Positions 1 to 9,888 of a DNA stretch of 43,617 nt are shown one piece after another. Source of the stretch: Chromera velia (taxonomy: Eukaryota > Sar > Chromeraceae); the NCBI GenBank assembly GCA_018398765.1, contig JAHBMJ010000332.1, positions 33,599-77,215 of the forward strand. Direction: 5' to 3'. The position numbers and the translations under genes are program-made. The notes beneath the pieces were generated by a model, which was given only the letters and a program-made list of their open reading frames with translations, ran no database searches and was not told the origin of the DNA. The number at the start of each line of letters is the position of its first letter. Position 1 is the first letter of the stretch.

Positions 1-669
1 GTCTTATCTCAACCTGACCGGATCCCCTAGTTCTTGCCCCCCTTCCTGTGGAGGACCTCGGGGACTAGATTTTCTTCTTCATGCGAATACTTCACTCAAG
101 AGACAAGACCGCGTTACTGACCGCCATTTTCTCGTTGGCCCCGTCGCTTGCTGTAAGTGCCTCCATGCGTGTCAGATACAACCGGAGCTGCACATCGCAA
201 AGCAAGACAGTGGGGGTGAGACAGGTAGAAGGGGTGCGGGGTGGGGAGAGAAACACACAGGTAGGAAGGCCGTGAGACAGAAAGCGAGAGACCGACAGGG
301 GGCTTTGCTTCTTCTTTTCCATTTTTCAGAAGACAAAGAATGTAGAAACATCATGAGCCGCTCTTAAGGTTGAGAGAGAAGCAAATGAAAATGCATGCAA
401 AGGAAAGGGTGTTCTGATGTAATCATGGCAAAAGTGTTCGTTCAGCATCTGAAGAGACAGACGGGTGGTAAGCAGAGCAATAGTGCAGAGAAATTCAGAA
501 AGTCACGCATATTCCTACAAACAGTCAAGCAATCAGAAGGGCAGGCAGCTGTCTGTCTTTCTGTCTGTGAAAAAAGAAAAAAAGAGTCTCAAATATTCTC
601 TCTGTCTGTCTGTGTGCTGAGCGATCTGCGTCCCAGATCTGGTGTACATGCCATCTCTGACCGACTTAC
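1..669 (-). other. Downstream intron and possible further exons of the hypothetical gene
   Basis: The donor at 669-668 (GTAAGTCGG on the minus strand) opens an intron leading to lower coordinates. One candidate next exon lies near 111-150. It follows a CTTACAG acceptor and encodes a short stretch around ASDGANEKMA, with a GTCAGT donor-like site after it. The phase from exon 3 does not fit it directly, so an intermediate exon would be needed. A second possible acceptor (CTCTTCAG) lies near 450. The plus-strand GTAAGT at 154 overlaps the same place and could equally be fortuitous. No exon is assigned here. Confidence 0.25.
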
Positions 670-1017
670 CGTTTCTGCAAAATTCAAGCAGAGTGAGGCT
701 GCCCACATGGGAATGTCCAGACCCTCCAGCTTTGACTTGAGGTAATCATAGACGCCCTGCACCCGTTGGAGTTCCTCCTTGCTCACCTGCACGTAGGTAG
801 GGAGGGAGGGAGGGAGGGAAGGGGTCATGGATATGGACAGAGAAGATGTGATGAAGGAAGGGGACCATGAGTTTGCGTCCGTGAGTTATGCAACTCTGTT
901 TCTGTGGGCAATCCGGAGGGAACTCTGATGTACACGGGAGGAATTCCTCCACACACTCACGCACGTAATTGTTTTCTCTCTTTCGCGTCTTCTCTCCTCT
1001 CTCTCTCCCTCTCTTAC

Positions 1018-1073
<56 letters not shown>

Positions 1074-1386
1074 ATATGCATGCATGAATGCACACACTCA
1101 TGTATCAATGCACCGAGAGAGGGGGGGAGAGAGGGAGGGAAGGGACAGACGGATAGATGGGCAGGCACGCAGGGAGGTACACAGACAGCCTTCATGAACA
1201 AGCACACAGGCAGCTGGGGACACTGACTTGATTGCGGCTGTCTGGGGACACAGAGGTCGAGCAGGACGAGTCTGCTGCTGGTGAGAGGGCCTTGGAGGAA
1301 GCATCGTGGAGCTCCTTGCGGCTCAAATTGATGTCTGCAGAGAGGGACGGAGGGAGGTTCACTCACGTCAAGCGAAGTGTGCGCAG

Positions 1387-1456
<70 letters not shown>

Positions 1457-2124
1457 GATCGTGGCAGATGAATCGGTCCGTTGCTGAGCGTCCATATTAG
1501 CAACTTTTGACGGTCACCAGAGAGAGTAAGCACGCAGTACAACTATATATGTGACAAACATTGGCGGAAGGAACAGTTCCGTTGTTGGAACCTACAAGTC
1601 CAAGGTCATGCAGACAAATGGAGCGGTTCTATTGACAAATGGAGCGGTTCTATTGAGAGTTCTTCGGAGAGGACGGTAGTTGAACAGAATGGCCTATGAA
1701 CAAAACGACTCCAAGGCGCTTCTCCGCATGCATTCTGACCGGGAAATCGACTGAATCCCCGATCGCTTCGTGTTGTCAACCGCCCTGTATCATCTCCATC
1801 AACAGAACCAGTGGGTGAGTTTCCCCCCTTTCCGAAGCTGATGCTCCTCTCGAACCGGCTGCCCTGTCCTGCCCCCCTTTGCAGGTCAACAGAGATAGGC
1901 TGCGAGATAGTACTGTGTCTGCCTCCAAGTTCGATAGATTGAGAAGCAGCTCCCACGGACCCGCTTGCAGCTGTTGTAGCCCCCGATGCACCCGCTTGTG
2001 CACGTAGAGGCTTCAGTGCACCCCCCTTGATCCCCGATGCAGAGCCTGCAGACGAGGCAACGGACGCCCGCGACCTGCCCAGACTGAAGGACTTCTTCAG
2101 TTTCTCCATCGCGAGCTCGCTCAT
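670..2124 (-). CDS. Hypothetical protein, first three exons (continues off left edge)
   Basis: I do not recognise this protein. Exons on the minus strand are 2124-1740, 1334-1228 and 786-670, joined by GT-AG introns with donors GTCAGA, GTCAGT and GTAAGT and acceptors CTGCAG and GTGCAG. Phases match (one base G plus AC, then phase 0), giving 203 residues without a stop. The start is the first ATG after upstream in-frame non-ATG sequence; a second in-frame ATG lies five codons later. Exon 1 is basic and rich in Ser, Gly and Ala, with two similar motifs, KSFSLGRSR and RSISFGKGG, that look like basophilic-kinase or 14-3-3 sites (inference). Exons 2-3 are predicted helical (NLSRKELHDAS, KEELQRVQGVYDYL). 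No signal peptide or membrane segment is seen. The C-terminus lies beyond the window. The exon chain is fairly secure; the function is unknown. Confidence 0.6.
1020..1071. repeat. (CA)n microsatellite in intron
   Basis: About 25 CA units in the intron between exons 2 and 3 of the hypothetical gene, preceded by a pyrimidine-rich CT tract. Open frames across it are artefacts of the repeat. Confidence 0.9.
1391..1455. repeat. Compound (TC)n(TG)n microsatellite in intron 1
   Basis: About 16 TC units pass directly into about 16 TG units. On the transcribed minus strand this is (CA)n(GA)n, close to the exon 2 acceptor at 1335 but on its far side, so it does not form the polypyrimidine tract. Confidence 0.9.
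1613..1654. repeat. 21-bp tandem duplication inside intron 1 of the hypothetical gene
   Basis: Two adjacent perfect copies of a 21-base unit beginning GACAAATGGAGCGG lie in the first intron, about 90 bases past the donor. They look like a recent replication slippage event. No function is suggested. Confidence 0.85.
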
Positions 2125-2169
2125 ACACAGACTGGCAGCCTCAAACACGTGCAGTGCAAACAGCCTTTG

Positions 2170-2185
2170 GCACCTATATAGAAGG
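2170..2185 (-). promoter_or_regulatory. TATA-like sequence upstream of the 5' hypothetical gene
   Basis: The minus strand reads CTATATAGG about 50 bases upstream of the ATG at 2124. Position and sequence fit a TATA element for this gene, but no transcription start is known and the surrounding DNA is moderately AT-rich. This is inference only. Confidence 0.25.
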
Positions 2186-2519
2186 AGGGGGATCAACGTG
2201 CAGGAAGACTGGTTGCCGCAGACATTGCTGCCTGAGTGCCGCACTTGGCTATAGCACGATTCTCACACGTGTATAGGTACAACCAAGTGGCCCAACTGAT
2301 CGTCGGACTCTTCCAATGATGTGAGCAGAGTGTGCGGCTTCCAGGCGGGCCAACGCTGCTTCTCTCTTCCACCGTCTACACTGTCTGTTCTCGCCACAAG
2401 CACACCTCTAGAGGTCTGCATGAATCTTAATTCTCATTTACAGAAGTCGATGCAAATAATCAACAGGCGGCGTGTATATTATATATACATGCATGCAGTT
2501 GATACTATTATATACAAGT

Positions 2520-2551
2520 GAGTGCGCGCGCAAAGCGCGCGGAAGTCACTA
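2520..2551. other. GC-rich inverted repeat (potential hairpin)
   Basis: GCGCGC arms flank a short AAA loop, and the outer bases GTGA and TCAC also pair, giving an imperfect hairpin. The 11-mer GCGCGCGGAAG inside it recurs at about 10346, on the other side of the gypsy element. The role is unknown. Confidence 0.5.
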
Positions 2552-3879
2552 AGGTCTTGTCACCCGACTCTTGTGTGTGTGTTAATTATGACGTACGGGC
2601 TAAAGGAAAACGTTAAAAAACATAAGCATGCAGTATTACAGTCTGATTACTAAATCTTTTCCTGAGCTACTATTGGTATCCAAATCCATTAATTACACAT
2701 TCACTGAATCGAATGCATTTAACATCATTATGACTTTAAAAAATTACGTATTCAATCAATCAACTAGTCGATTCAATAAGAGCTGTGTCATAAAATATTC
2801 TAAAATTCGTTAGTCTTACGGCTAAACACATTTTGTAACCTTTCTTAGAGGATACTTTTTGATAAATGCTTTGTGTACCAACTGTGGAACTCATCGATTG
2901 ATCAATAGTTGGTCAAAAAAGTTTTGTAATCTGATATAAATTTTCCTAAATTTTCTCAAACAGCTTAATTATAAAAGCTTTTTATAACTGTATTCAATAA
3001 ATTAATGCCGATCGATGTTGACGATCAACTTACTAGTCAACTTATGAATCAAGTATGATCAAGTCAAGGGAGTTTACCATGCAATACCATTTAGGCGCCA
3101 TCATGAAAAAAATGTATAAAAGAGCGATGTTCAATAAATGGTGGTCGATGTTAACGATCGAGTACGATCATGTCGAGGAAACTTATCTCGAAATAACTTT
3201 CAGGCACTGTTATAAGAAAACATATAAAATAAGAGGTATACGTCCGGAGAGAGAAACGAAAGGGGGGAAGAGAATGAAGAAAGCCGTGAGAAAGAAGAAA
3301 GACAGAACAGATAAAGAGGACAGAAGAGGTGACGGGAGAAAAGATAGAAGGGCGGAAAAACGAAATGTGGAAGGTTGTCAGGATAGCAAGTTGTTAAAGG
3401 CAGTCTTTAGATAGGGCCGCCCAGTCAGAACTTTTCAGTGAACATAGGTAAACAGAAAGATCAAAATTCGGGAGGTAGTCAGGCAGACAGAATGGGTACC
3501 TAGCTGGGATGATGAGAAAGCAGTCAAACAGACAGGGAGGCAGAACTTTGAGTACACTCAGAAAAGAAGACAAAATTAGAAATGCGGTCAGGCACACAGG
3601 AAGGCATACCTGTACGACAGCCAACAGGCAGATAGGTACGAATACGCTGAGCTGTGCCGGAAAGAAATGTTAAGATGGAAGCAGAGTGGGATTGCGATTT
3701 CTGAATCTCACAGTTTATTTGTGAGGTGGCATGTAAAGATATGTACAGCTGAGAGGTCGGATAAGAGGTTGGAATTGAGAGAAATGGCATGAGAGAGGCA
3801 AGATAAGAAAAGTGAAATGTAAGTAAAGAGATGAAATGTAAGCAAAGTTAACAGGGTCACCAAGAGAGTAGTCTGTGTA

Positions 3880-4075
3880 TCTATCTGTCTGTCTGTCTGT
3901 CTGCCTGCCTGCCTGCCTGTCTGCCAGTACCTATGTGTGCGTGTTTGCATATTTCTCTACCTTTCTGCTATTCTGCCAGTATCATTCTCTCATTTTACGG
4001 GTCTGTCTATTCTGCCGTTTGGCATATCTACCTGCCTGCCTGCCTACCTGCCTGCCTGCATGCCCACCTGTCTGC
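3880..4075. repeat. TCTG/CTGC tetranucleotide repeats
   Basis: Two clusters: (TCTG)n passing into (CCTG)n at about 3882-3924, and CTGC/CTAC-type units at about 4029-4075. The frames reading VCLSVCLPACL-like peptides are repeat artefacts. Confidence 0.8.
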
Positions 4076-4924
4076 ACTGGGTGATAGCTGGGGCATAAGA
4101 GCAATGAGTTGATGGCTGTGGGCAGAAAAACGCAAGAACCAAACATGAGAGAGAATACAGTAGGAAGAGGCCATGCATTGAAATCAGAGCACTGAACTGA
4201 GAAGACTAAGATTTAATGAGACTCGATATGAGAGCTCACGTGAGCATGAAAGGCTCGACAAAGAGGCAACTTAGATGACAGTGGGAGAGATGTAGCGTAC
4301 AAAGGTGCAATGAGAACAGTGAAACAAAATAGGCAGGGCAGTGGATTATCATGCGAAAGCACGCAATAAAACCGATTATTGTGGGATCGAGCGGTAATAA
4401 GATGAATAGAGATTGATATATACACGTTGAGTGAATGCATGATCGAATGCGAGCAACAGACCTGCATAAGTGAACATATCAGCGCAGTGAGCTAACACGA
4501 CCGCATCATTTTGAGCATGCAGACAATGAGGATCGTGTAATAACATAGGCAAGCGGGAAGGAGAGAATGAAGTGCAGTGGGATAAAGCAAACGAATGAGA
4601 GACATTGAGAGCATGCAGTGAGATGAAAACAATGTAAGAATGAGGCTAGTGTGAATAGTAAGTCGCAGATACGGTGCTGATGGTCGTGGATTATATACAT
4701 GCATGATTACACATCTTTGGAACAACATGCAAATGAAGTGGCTGCATGACTAAACGGACGTGTATTGGCCGATTTTTTTTTTTTTAGACAAAAATATAAT
4801 CGGCTATGTATGCAGGAGTGCATCTCAGAGGGCAGTTCACGGTTTGACACTGCGAAAAGCCCTATATACCACACGTGGTCGTATAAACAATCAAGGTTTG
4901 TGCCCCGCGCGGACGTTTAAATGA

Positions 4925-4929
4925 ACCAT
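4925..4929. repeat. Target-site duplication, left copy (ACCAT)
   Basis: ACCAT immediately before the 5' LTR equals ACCAT at 9889-9893 immediately after the 3' LTR. Five bases is the usual integrase footprint for Ty3/gypsy elements. Confidence 0.75.
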
Positions 4930-5249
4930 CGTTACGTTGTGGCTTGTACGGCGAGTTGATCACCCGCCAAACTTGCTAGAACTGGGACTGGGAAACTAAC
5001 TTTACAATACTAAGCCCGGCTGGCATTAATTAAGTGTACTAAGAGAATTAAGTGACAGACTGACAATACAGAGAAAGAAATAATAGACTTGCAATACAAA
5101 AATAAATAGAAGCATGCCGTACAGTCTTTGTCCATCTGTATCACTTGAATGGAGTCCTTGGAAGTGAACTCTGACTGACAGACTTAAAGAGGTAAGGTAC
5201 GATAAGTCTCTAACTAGACTATGTTCTTAGTCTAGGAGGAAATCTGATG
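4930..5249 (+). repeat. 5' LTR of the gypsy element
   Basis: Aligns without gaps to 9569-9888 over 320 bases with 12 differences. It contains AATAAA at about 5101, a likely R-region polyadenylation signal. The termini begin CG and end TG (CG in the 3' copy), not the usual TG...CA. The end is fixed by the primer-binding site starting at 5250 and by the target duplication before 4930. Confidence 0.92.
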
Positions 5250-5264
5250 TGGTAGCAGCAGAGC
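5250..5264 (+). other. Primer-binding site (initiator-Met-tRNA-like)
   Basis: TGGTAGCAGCAGAGC starts at the first base after the 5' LTR. It resembles the TGGTATCAGAGC site complementary to the 3' end of initiator methionine tRNA used by many LTR elements. It has a three-base insertion-like difference, so pairing may be imperfect. Confidence 0.7.
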
Positions 5265-5328
5265 CCCGGTCCTCCACCTCAGGGAGACCCCGCTCTGCCT
5301 CTCAACCGTTGTTTGAAGTGCGGACAGG

Positions 5329-6237
5329 ATAGACCCGTCTACTATCACTCCTAAGCTCATCCAGCAGCTCATTCAAACTCAACAGCAGCAGCAAGCTCAG
5401 ATCCAGGCACTGCAGGTCCAAAACGGGCAGTTAACCGAACAGAATTAACAGCTGCACCAAGAGCTGATCAACCACCAGCAGACAGTCGTGACAGCACAAC
5501 AAGGCACTGCGGGGAACAGCCCTCCAGCGGCCGTGAAGTCAAATTTGAAACCCAAAGAGCCGTTCACGTACGCAGGCAGCCGCAAATAACTCCCAGATTG
5601 GCTCCGTATGACCGAGAGATGGCTTCGCTTGTCGCGAGCGTTGGAAGCCAAGAAATGCGAAGCAGCATGTCAGTACCTATCCTGTCTTCTGCAGAGGTGG
5701 TACGAGCTCGAAAACCTCCGAACGCCGTTCCAGGGGTGGGAGAATTTCAAAGAGAGGATTGGGAAGAAGTTTAAAGACCCAAATGCTCAGACACGTTTGC
5801 AAGAGGAAGTCCGAGCGATGAAATGTGGGAACAAGACAGTACAGAAGTACACCGATGACTTCATAGAGAAGGCCATGCAGATTGAGGACGTCACAGAAGC
5901 CGACCTACTGCACGACTACCTCAGGGGATTGCCAACTGACATTCGTTTCGCTGTGAAGCGTCGGGGAGTCATGGGACTTGAGGCCGTCATGACAGTGGCA
6001 GACGAGGAAGACCAATTAATCCGAAGCAAGCGCACCGATGGGGGCGGGCATGCGGTGCAACAGCGCAACACGGATGGGCCTGCACCGATAGAAATAGATA
6101 GATTGTCGCGCTTATATGCGCTGTCGCACGAGCAGGTGCAGAGGCATATCAGAGAAGACAGATGTTTTAACTGCCACCAACAGGGCCACCGGCCGAACAA
6201 GTGCCCAAAGTCCAACAACCGTCTGCTCCCCCAGTAG
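5329..6237 (+). pseudogene. gag: gag of the gypsy element, with in-frame stops
   Basis: The readable frame begins near 5329, where an in-frame ATA sits at the likely former start. It runs through TAA at 5446 and TAA at 5587 to TAG at 6235. The N-terminal part is glutamine-rich. Next comes a retrotransposon-gag domain (WENFKERIGKKF ... YTDDFIEKA ... LLHDYLRGLP), then a CCHC zinc knuckle CFNCHQQGHRPNKC, spacing C-x2-C-x4-H-x4-C, for RNA binding. The uninterrupted part opens at the ATG at 5608. Each stop differs from a glutamine codon by one C-to-T change. In an active element the product would form the particle and package RNA. Confidence 0.85.
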
Positions 6238-6984
6238 CACCAAAACTTCCCATACCAGTCATTTCAGCAGTAACAACAGCAGCATCGGAATGCCCCTCCC
6301 CATCTTGACAATCGGAATTTCAGGCACATGGGGGTCGGCAGCCCTCTCATGCAACCTCAGGGTCCAGTAGTGCCCTCAGGTCTTGCACCTTCGCCCATGC
6401 AGCACCAACAGATATGGCAGCCTGCCGCACGCCCAGTCACTGACTTCTCGCCGGGGTTATGGGGGTTGCAACGGCAGAATCAGAATGCAGGCATGCAGAA
6501 CGGCTACCCGTTTTGTAGATACTACTCCACGAAGACCTCCCGCGCGCCGGGGAAGCTCATCCGCTTCCACGGTCGGTTGGCAGGGGTCCCTGTTCGCTGT
6601 CTGTACGATCCTGGGGTAGATTTCAACTTCCTTGCCCATTCCGTAGCCGAGTTGAACCGCTTCACTCTCTGGGATCTCGATGAACCGACCGCATGCAAGG
6701 GTGGGTTGAACGGGGGACCGCAGCTTCCGATTTCCCAGGAGGTCAAAGGCCTTCCCCTCTGTATCCAGGGCTTCAGCGCGCCTCTGGATCTCACAGTAGT
6801 CGATCTGGATGATGATTATGATGTTATGTTGGGGATGCCCTTCTGTGAGGAGTACATTCCTATCCCCCATTACCGTGAGAAGGCCCTCACGATCCCTGTG
6901 TGTGAGTCGCCGACCGGGAGAGACTTGCTGCTGCTTGACAGCGAGGAGTACCCGGCGGCCCCTCGAGGGGGAGGACTTCTTTAG
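6238..6984 (+). pseudogene. Gag-pol linker and retropepsin-like protease, inactive
   Basis: Same frame as gag, with one more stop (TAA at 6271-6273). An uninterrupted part begins at the ATG at 6328 and ends at TAG 6982-6984. The aspartic protease core is recognisable from RLAGVPVRCLYDPGVDFNFL, followed by a hydrophobic strand and DVMLGMPF, the usual flap-distal motif of Ty3/gypsy proteases. The catalytic triad D-S/T-G is D-P-G here, which should abolish activity. The frame is lost around 6955-6975, where the continuing polyprotein moves to the next frame, so a one-base indel is inferred. Confidence 0.8.
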
Positions 6985-7815
6985 CCAGAGAGAGCTCCGT
7001 CGGCTGATGAAGAGACCCAGTTCCCGTGTGCATCTATTCCGCCTCGAAGCAGTGCGGAAGGGGGGGGTGAGTGATACGTTGGGGGTGTATTCCCTGCAGT
7101 CTGCCGGTAAGCCCGGAGACCCACCGCCCCTTTTATCTTTCCCTCCTGACCATCCCATCAATTCTTCGACCTACGCGGGATTCCGAAAGCACCTTCAGAG
7201 CAAAGAAGTCCCATCCAGCGTCCGACCGGTTCTCGAGAAACATTTTGATCGATTCCCAGACGAGTTCCCGGGTCTCCCGCCCCACCGAAAGATCGAGTGT
7301 GAGATCAAGCTCGAGGCAGGGCACTCTCCTCCTACAAGAGCACCCTACCGACTGTCATACGGTCAACTTGACGAACTGAGACAGCAGTTAGACTCATACC
7401 TCGAGAAAGGGCACATCCGCCCTTCGACAAGTCCATACGCTGCGCCAGTCCTGTTTGTGCAGAAGGCAGACGGGACGCAACGGATGTGCATCGACTTCAC
7501 GGGACTCAACAAGATCACAGTCCGCGACAAATTCCCCATTCCTCACCCAGAAGAGCTGCTGAGTCGCCTCCACGGCGCGAAATTTTTCTCATCTCTGGAC
7601 TTACGGCAATACTTCCATCAAACAAGGATCAGGGAGGGAGACGAGGAGAAGATGGCATTTGTCATAAGGTACGGCAGTTTTGAATGGTTGGTGATGCCGT
7701 TTGGTTTGTGTAACACACCTTCCATCAGCATGCATCTCATCACAGATGTGCTCAGACCACTCCTTGACAAGTGTGTTGTTATGTTTATTGATGATGTTCT
7801 TGTTTTCAGCCGCAC
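6965..7815 (+). pseudogene. Reverse transcriptase fragment (fingers and palm only)
   Basis: Frame-shifted relative to gag-protease. Conserved RT blocks are SPYAAPVLFVQKADG, RMCIDFTGLNKIT, FFSSLDLRQYFHQ (first catalytic Asp), FEWLVMPFGL and VVMFIDDVLVFS (catalytic pair). The YxDD box reads FIDD: the aspartates are kept but Tyr is replaced by Phe. The sequence stops matching RT right after this box, near 7805-7820. The thumb, connection and RNase H expected in the next roughly 600-700 bases are absent, which marks an internal deletion that also changes frame. Confidence 0.88.
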
Positions 7816-9533
7816 AGCAGCTCATGCCGTCTTCCGTCGAGGTTTCTCGCATGGGTCGCGCTCAGCGTCTGCCTGTACGTCCCAGACCCCTGCCGGAGGC
7901 TGTCCCGGTGTCTGTCCAGCCCGTTGGGTCTTTGGGGGCAGAGTACGCTGATCTGCCCGATTTGGTTCCTGAGATTGAGGAGAGCCAGACTCCAGTTAGG
8001 AAGGGAGATGGGCAGCAGTCTCGGATGGGGATGGAGTTGCAGAGTTTGACGGTCTCCGCCACACAGTCACAGGCATTCCTTGATGCCTGCAGGAGGCGAT
8101 ACTCAGCCGATCCCTTCTTCCACCCTGTCCTTCAGCATCTGTCACGGTAGCACCCACCCGCCCCCACCCCTGATTTTGCCCTTCATTTGCGAGGCATGTC
8201 ACTTCGTGCTGGTCTTCTATATTTTGAAGGGAATCGTCTCTGTATCCCTAGATCTCAGCAGGGGACTGTGATGGCTGGGGTGCACTCCCCTCCGCACGCT
8301 GCTCACTTTGAGATGGGGAAGACCTATCGGAAGGTGGCGTCATTGTACTACTGGCCCAAGATGTGGAGGTCAGTCGCTTCTTTTGTTCGCGTGTGCGATC
8401 GGTGTCAGAGAAGCAAGGGTCCCACTGTGGCCCGCCCCAGGCTTCTGCAGCCCCTCCCTATCCCTTCACGCCCTTGGGAGTCGACTTGCATTGACCGCCT
8501 TACTGACTTGCCGCCTTCCGGTGATGAGGGGTTTGATGCGATTCTTGTGGTGCTTTGCTGGCTCATTAAAGCAGTCGTCTTGATTCCCACTCACAGCACA
8601 GCAGGAGCAGAGAAGACCATGCGGATTTACCGCCAGCACATTTCGTGCAAGAAAGGCTTCCAGCGTCATATCGTCTGCGACCGTGACCCCCGTTTTCTCG
8701 CCCACTTTTGGCAGACCCTCCACGCCTCCAGCGGTTCAGAAGTCGATTTCGCGACTGCATCGCACCACGACACAGCGGGTGCCGCAGAGAGGATGAATCG
8801 CACCCTCGAGGAGGCTTTGCGGTATCTGGTAGACACAAAGCACTCCCGGTGGTCTGAATTTCTATGTGATATGGAGTTTGCATACAACTCCTCTGTCCAT
8901 GAGGGGACTGGTTTTGCGCCCCTCGCTCTCGATGGTGGGAAGTCCCCGCTCATCCCTCCTGCTCTTAATCTCCCAGTCTCAGTCGAACCTTCTTTCGACG
9001 CAAAAGAATTTCTGGAGGAGCACAGCCAGATGATCGCTGCAGTGAGAGATTCACTCCGCTCAGCCCAACAAGTCATGACCCGAAACGCCAATCGCCGTCG
9101 GCGTCCCGCTGAAAACATCCGAGTAGGAGATTACTGCACATGGTGGCCACGTCCTGTGGGGAAGGGGGAGGAATATGCCAGGAAGCTTGATTTAGTTTGG
9201 TTTGGTCCGTTCGAAGTTGAGACCGTTCTGCCTCAAGACAATCTGGAGGTTGTTTTACCTGCTGGGAGCAGGAAACACCCTATCATTCACACATCGTTGT
9301 GCAAGCCTTACCGTCAGCCGAGTGGAGAGACTCGCCCCCCGTCTGTCCGCATGTCCGCTTGGGCCGAGGAGCAGTATGAAGTCGAGAAAATCCTTGCAGT
9401 CCAAGGAAGGGGCAAAGCCAAGCAGTACAAGGTTCTTTGGAGGGGATACCCATTAGAAGATGTATCATGGGAGCCCCTGTCGTCATTGAAGAATGTAAAA
9501 CAAGCGATTGCCAATTTCCATGCTTCGGCCTGA
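7816..9533 (+). pseudogene. Integrase with chromodomain (DD35E core intact, one upstream stop)
   Basis: After the deletion junction a linker runs to TAG at 8148-8150. The same frame then continues without a stop from about 8151 to 9533; the first ATG, at 8187, gives 448 residues. From that ATG: zinc-binding H33-x6-H40-x29-C70-x2-C73; catalytic D103, D165 (CDRDPRF) and E201 (AAERMN), with the 35-residue spacing typical of retroviral-type integrases; then a C-terminal DNA-binding region. The last 55 or so residues form a chromodomain (EVEKILAVQGRGKAKQYKV, LWRGYPLEDVSWEPL). Chromodomains steer integration toward marked chromatin (family knowledge). This is the best-preserved part of the element. 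Confidence 0.92.
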
Positions 9534-9551
9534 GTGAGGCGCACAGGCTAT

Positions 9552-9568
9552 GGAGGGGGGAGAGGGCA
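9552..9568 (+). other. Polypurine tract
   Basis: A G/A run (GGAGGGGGGAGAGGG) ends two bases before the 3' LTR. This is the expected position of the plus-strand DNA primer. Confidence 0.8.
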
Positions 9569-9888
9569 CGTTACGTTGTGGCTTGTACGGCGACTTGATC
9601 ACCCGCCAAACTTGCTAGAACTGGGACTGGGAAACTAACTTCACAATACTAAGCCCGGCTGGCATTAATTAAGTGCACTAAGAGAATTAAGTGATAGACT
9701 GACAATACAGAGAAAGAAATAATAGACTTGCAATACAGAAATAAATAGAAGCATGCCGTACAGTCTTCGTCCATCTGTATCGCTTGAATGGAGTCCTTGG
9801 AAGTGAACTTTGACTGACAGACTTAAGGAGGTAAGGTACGATAAGTCTTTAACTAGACTATGTTCTTAGTTTAGGAGGAAATCTGACG
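9569..9888 (+). repeat. 3' LTR of the gypsy element
   Basis: Second copy of the 320-bp LTR, directly preceded by a purine tract and directly followed by ACCAT, which matches the bases before the 5' LTR. AATAAA lies at 9740-9745. Differences from the 5' copy are nearly all C/T or G/A. Confidence 0.92.

Larger units (their letters stand above)
2250..4924. other. Intergenic DNA without recognisable gene
   Basis: From about 2560 to 3240 the DNA is AT-rich with scattered short direct repeats such as GATCAA and AATAAAT. From about 3240 to 4740 the plus strand is strikingly purine-rich (long AGAAAG and GAGAATGA-like stretches), interrupted by TCTG and CTGC microsatellites. A poly-T run lies near 4773. 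Short open frames exist, but none has homology I recognise, splice context or a plausible start. A GC hairpin lies at 2520-2551. Confidence 0.6.
4930..9888 (+). mobile_element. Ty3/gypsy LTR retrotransposon, chromovirus type, defective
   Basis: The element has two 320-bp LTRs, a primer-binding site abutting the 5' LTR, gag, protease, reverse transcriptase, integrase with a C-terminal chromodomain, and a polypurine tract before the 3' LTR. It is flanked by the 5-bp direct repeat ACCAT. Domain order PR-RT-IN plus a chromodomain places it among chromoviruses (family knowledge). It cannot act autonomously. Five in-frame stops lie in gag-pol, one frameshift separates protease from RT, the protease active site reads DPG, and an internal deletion removes the RT thumb and the whole RNase H domain. 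The LTRs differ at 12 of 320 aligned positions, 11 of them transitions, so the insertion is not recent. It sits between the divergent hypothetical and CCCH genes and is transcribed toward the latter. Confidence 0.93.

Noticed and set aside
746-1495. 249-codon minus-strand open frame spanning exon 2 and the CA repeats
   Set aside because: Reads exon 2 in the wrong phase and crosses intronic microsatellites. The spliced frame with matching phases fits better.
5446-8150. UAA/UAG recoded as glutamine (alternative genetic code)
   Set aside because: All gypsy stops fit glutamine, but the host CCCH and multi-C2 genes have long frames with CAA/CAG only and end at TAA, and the LINE also carries TGA. 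Deamination of dead repeats is simpler.
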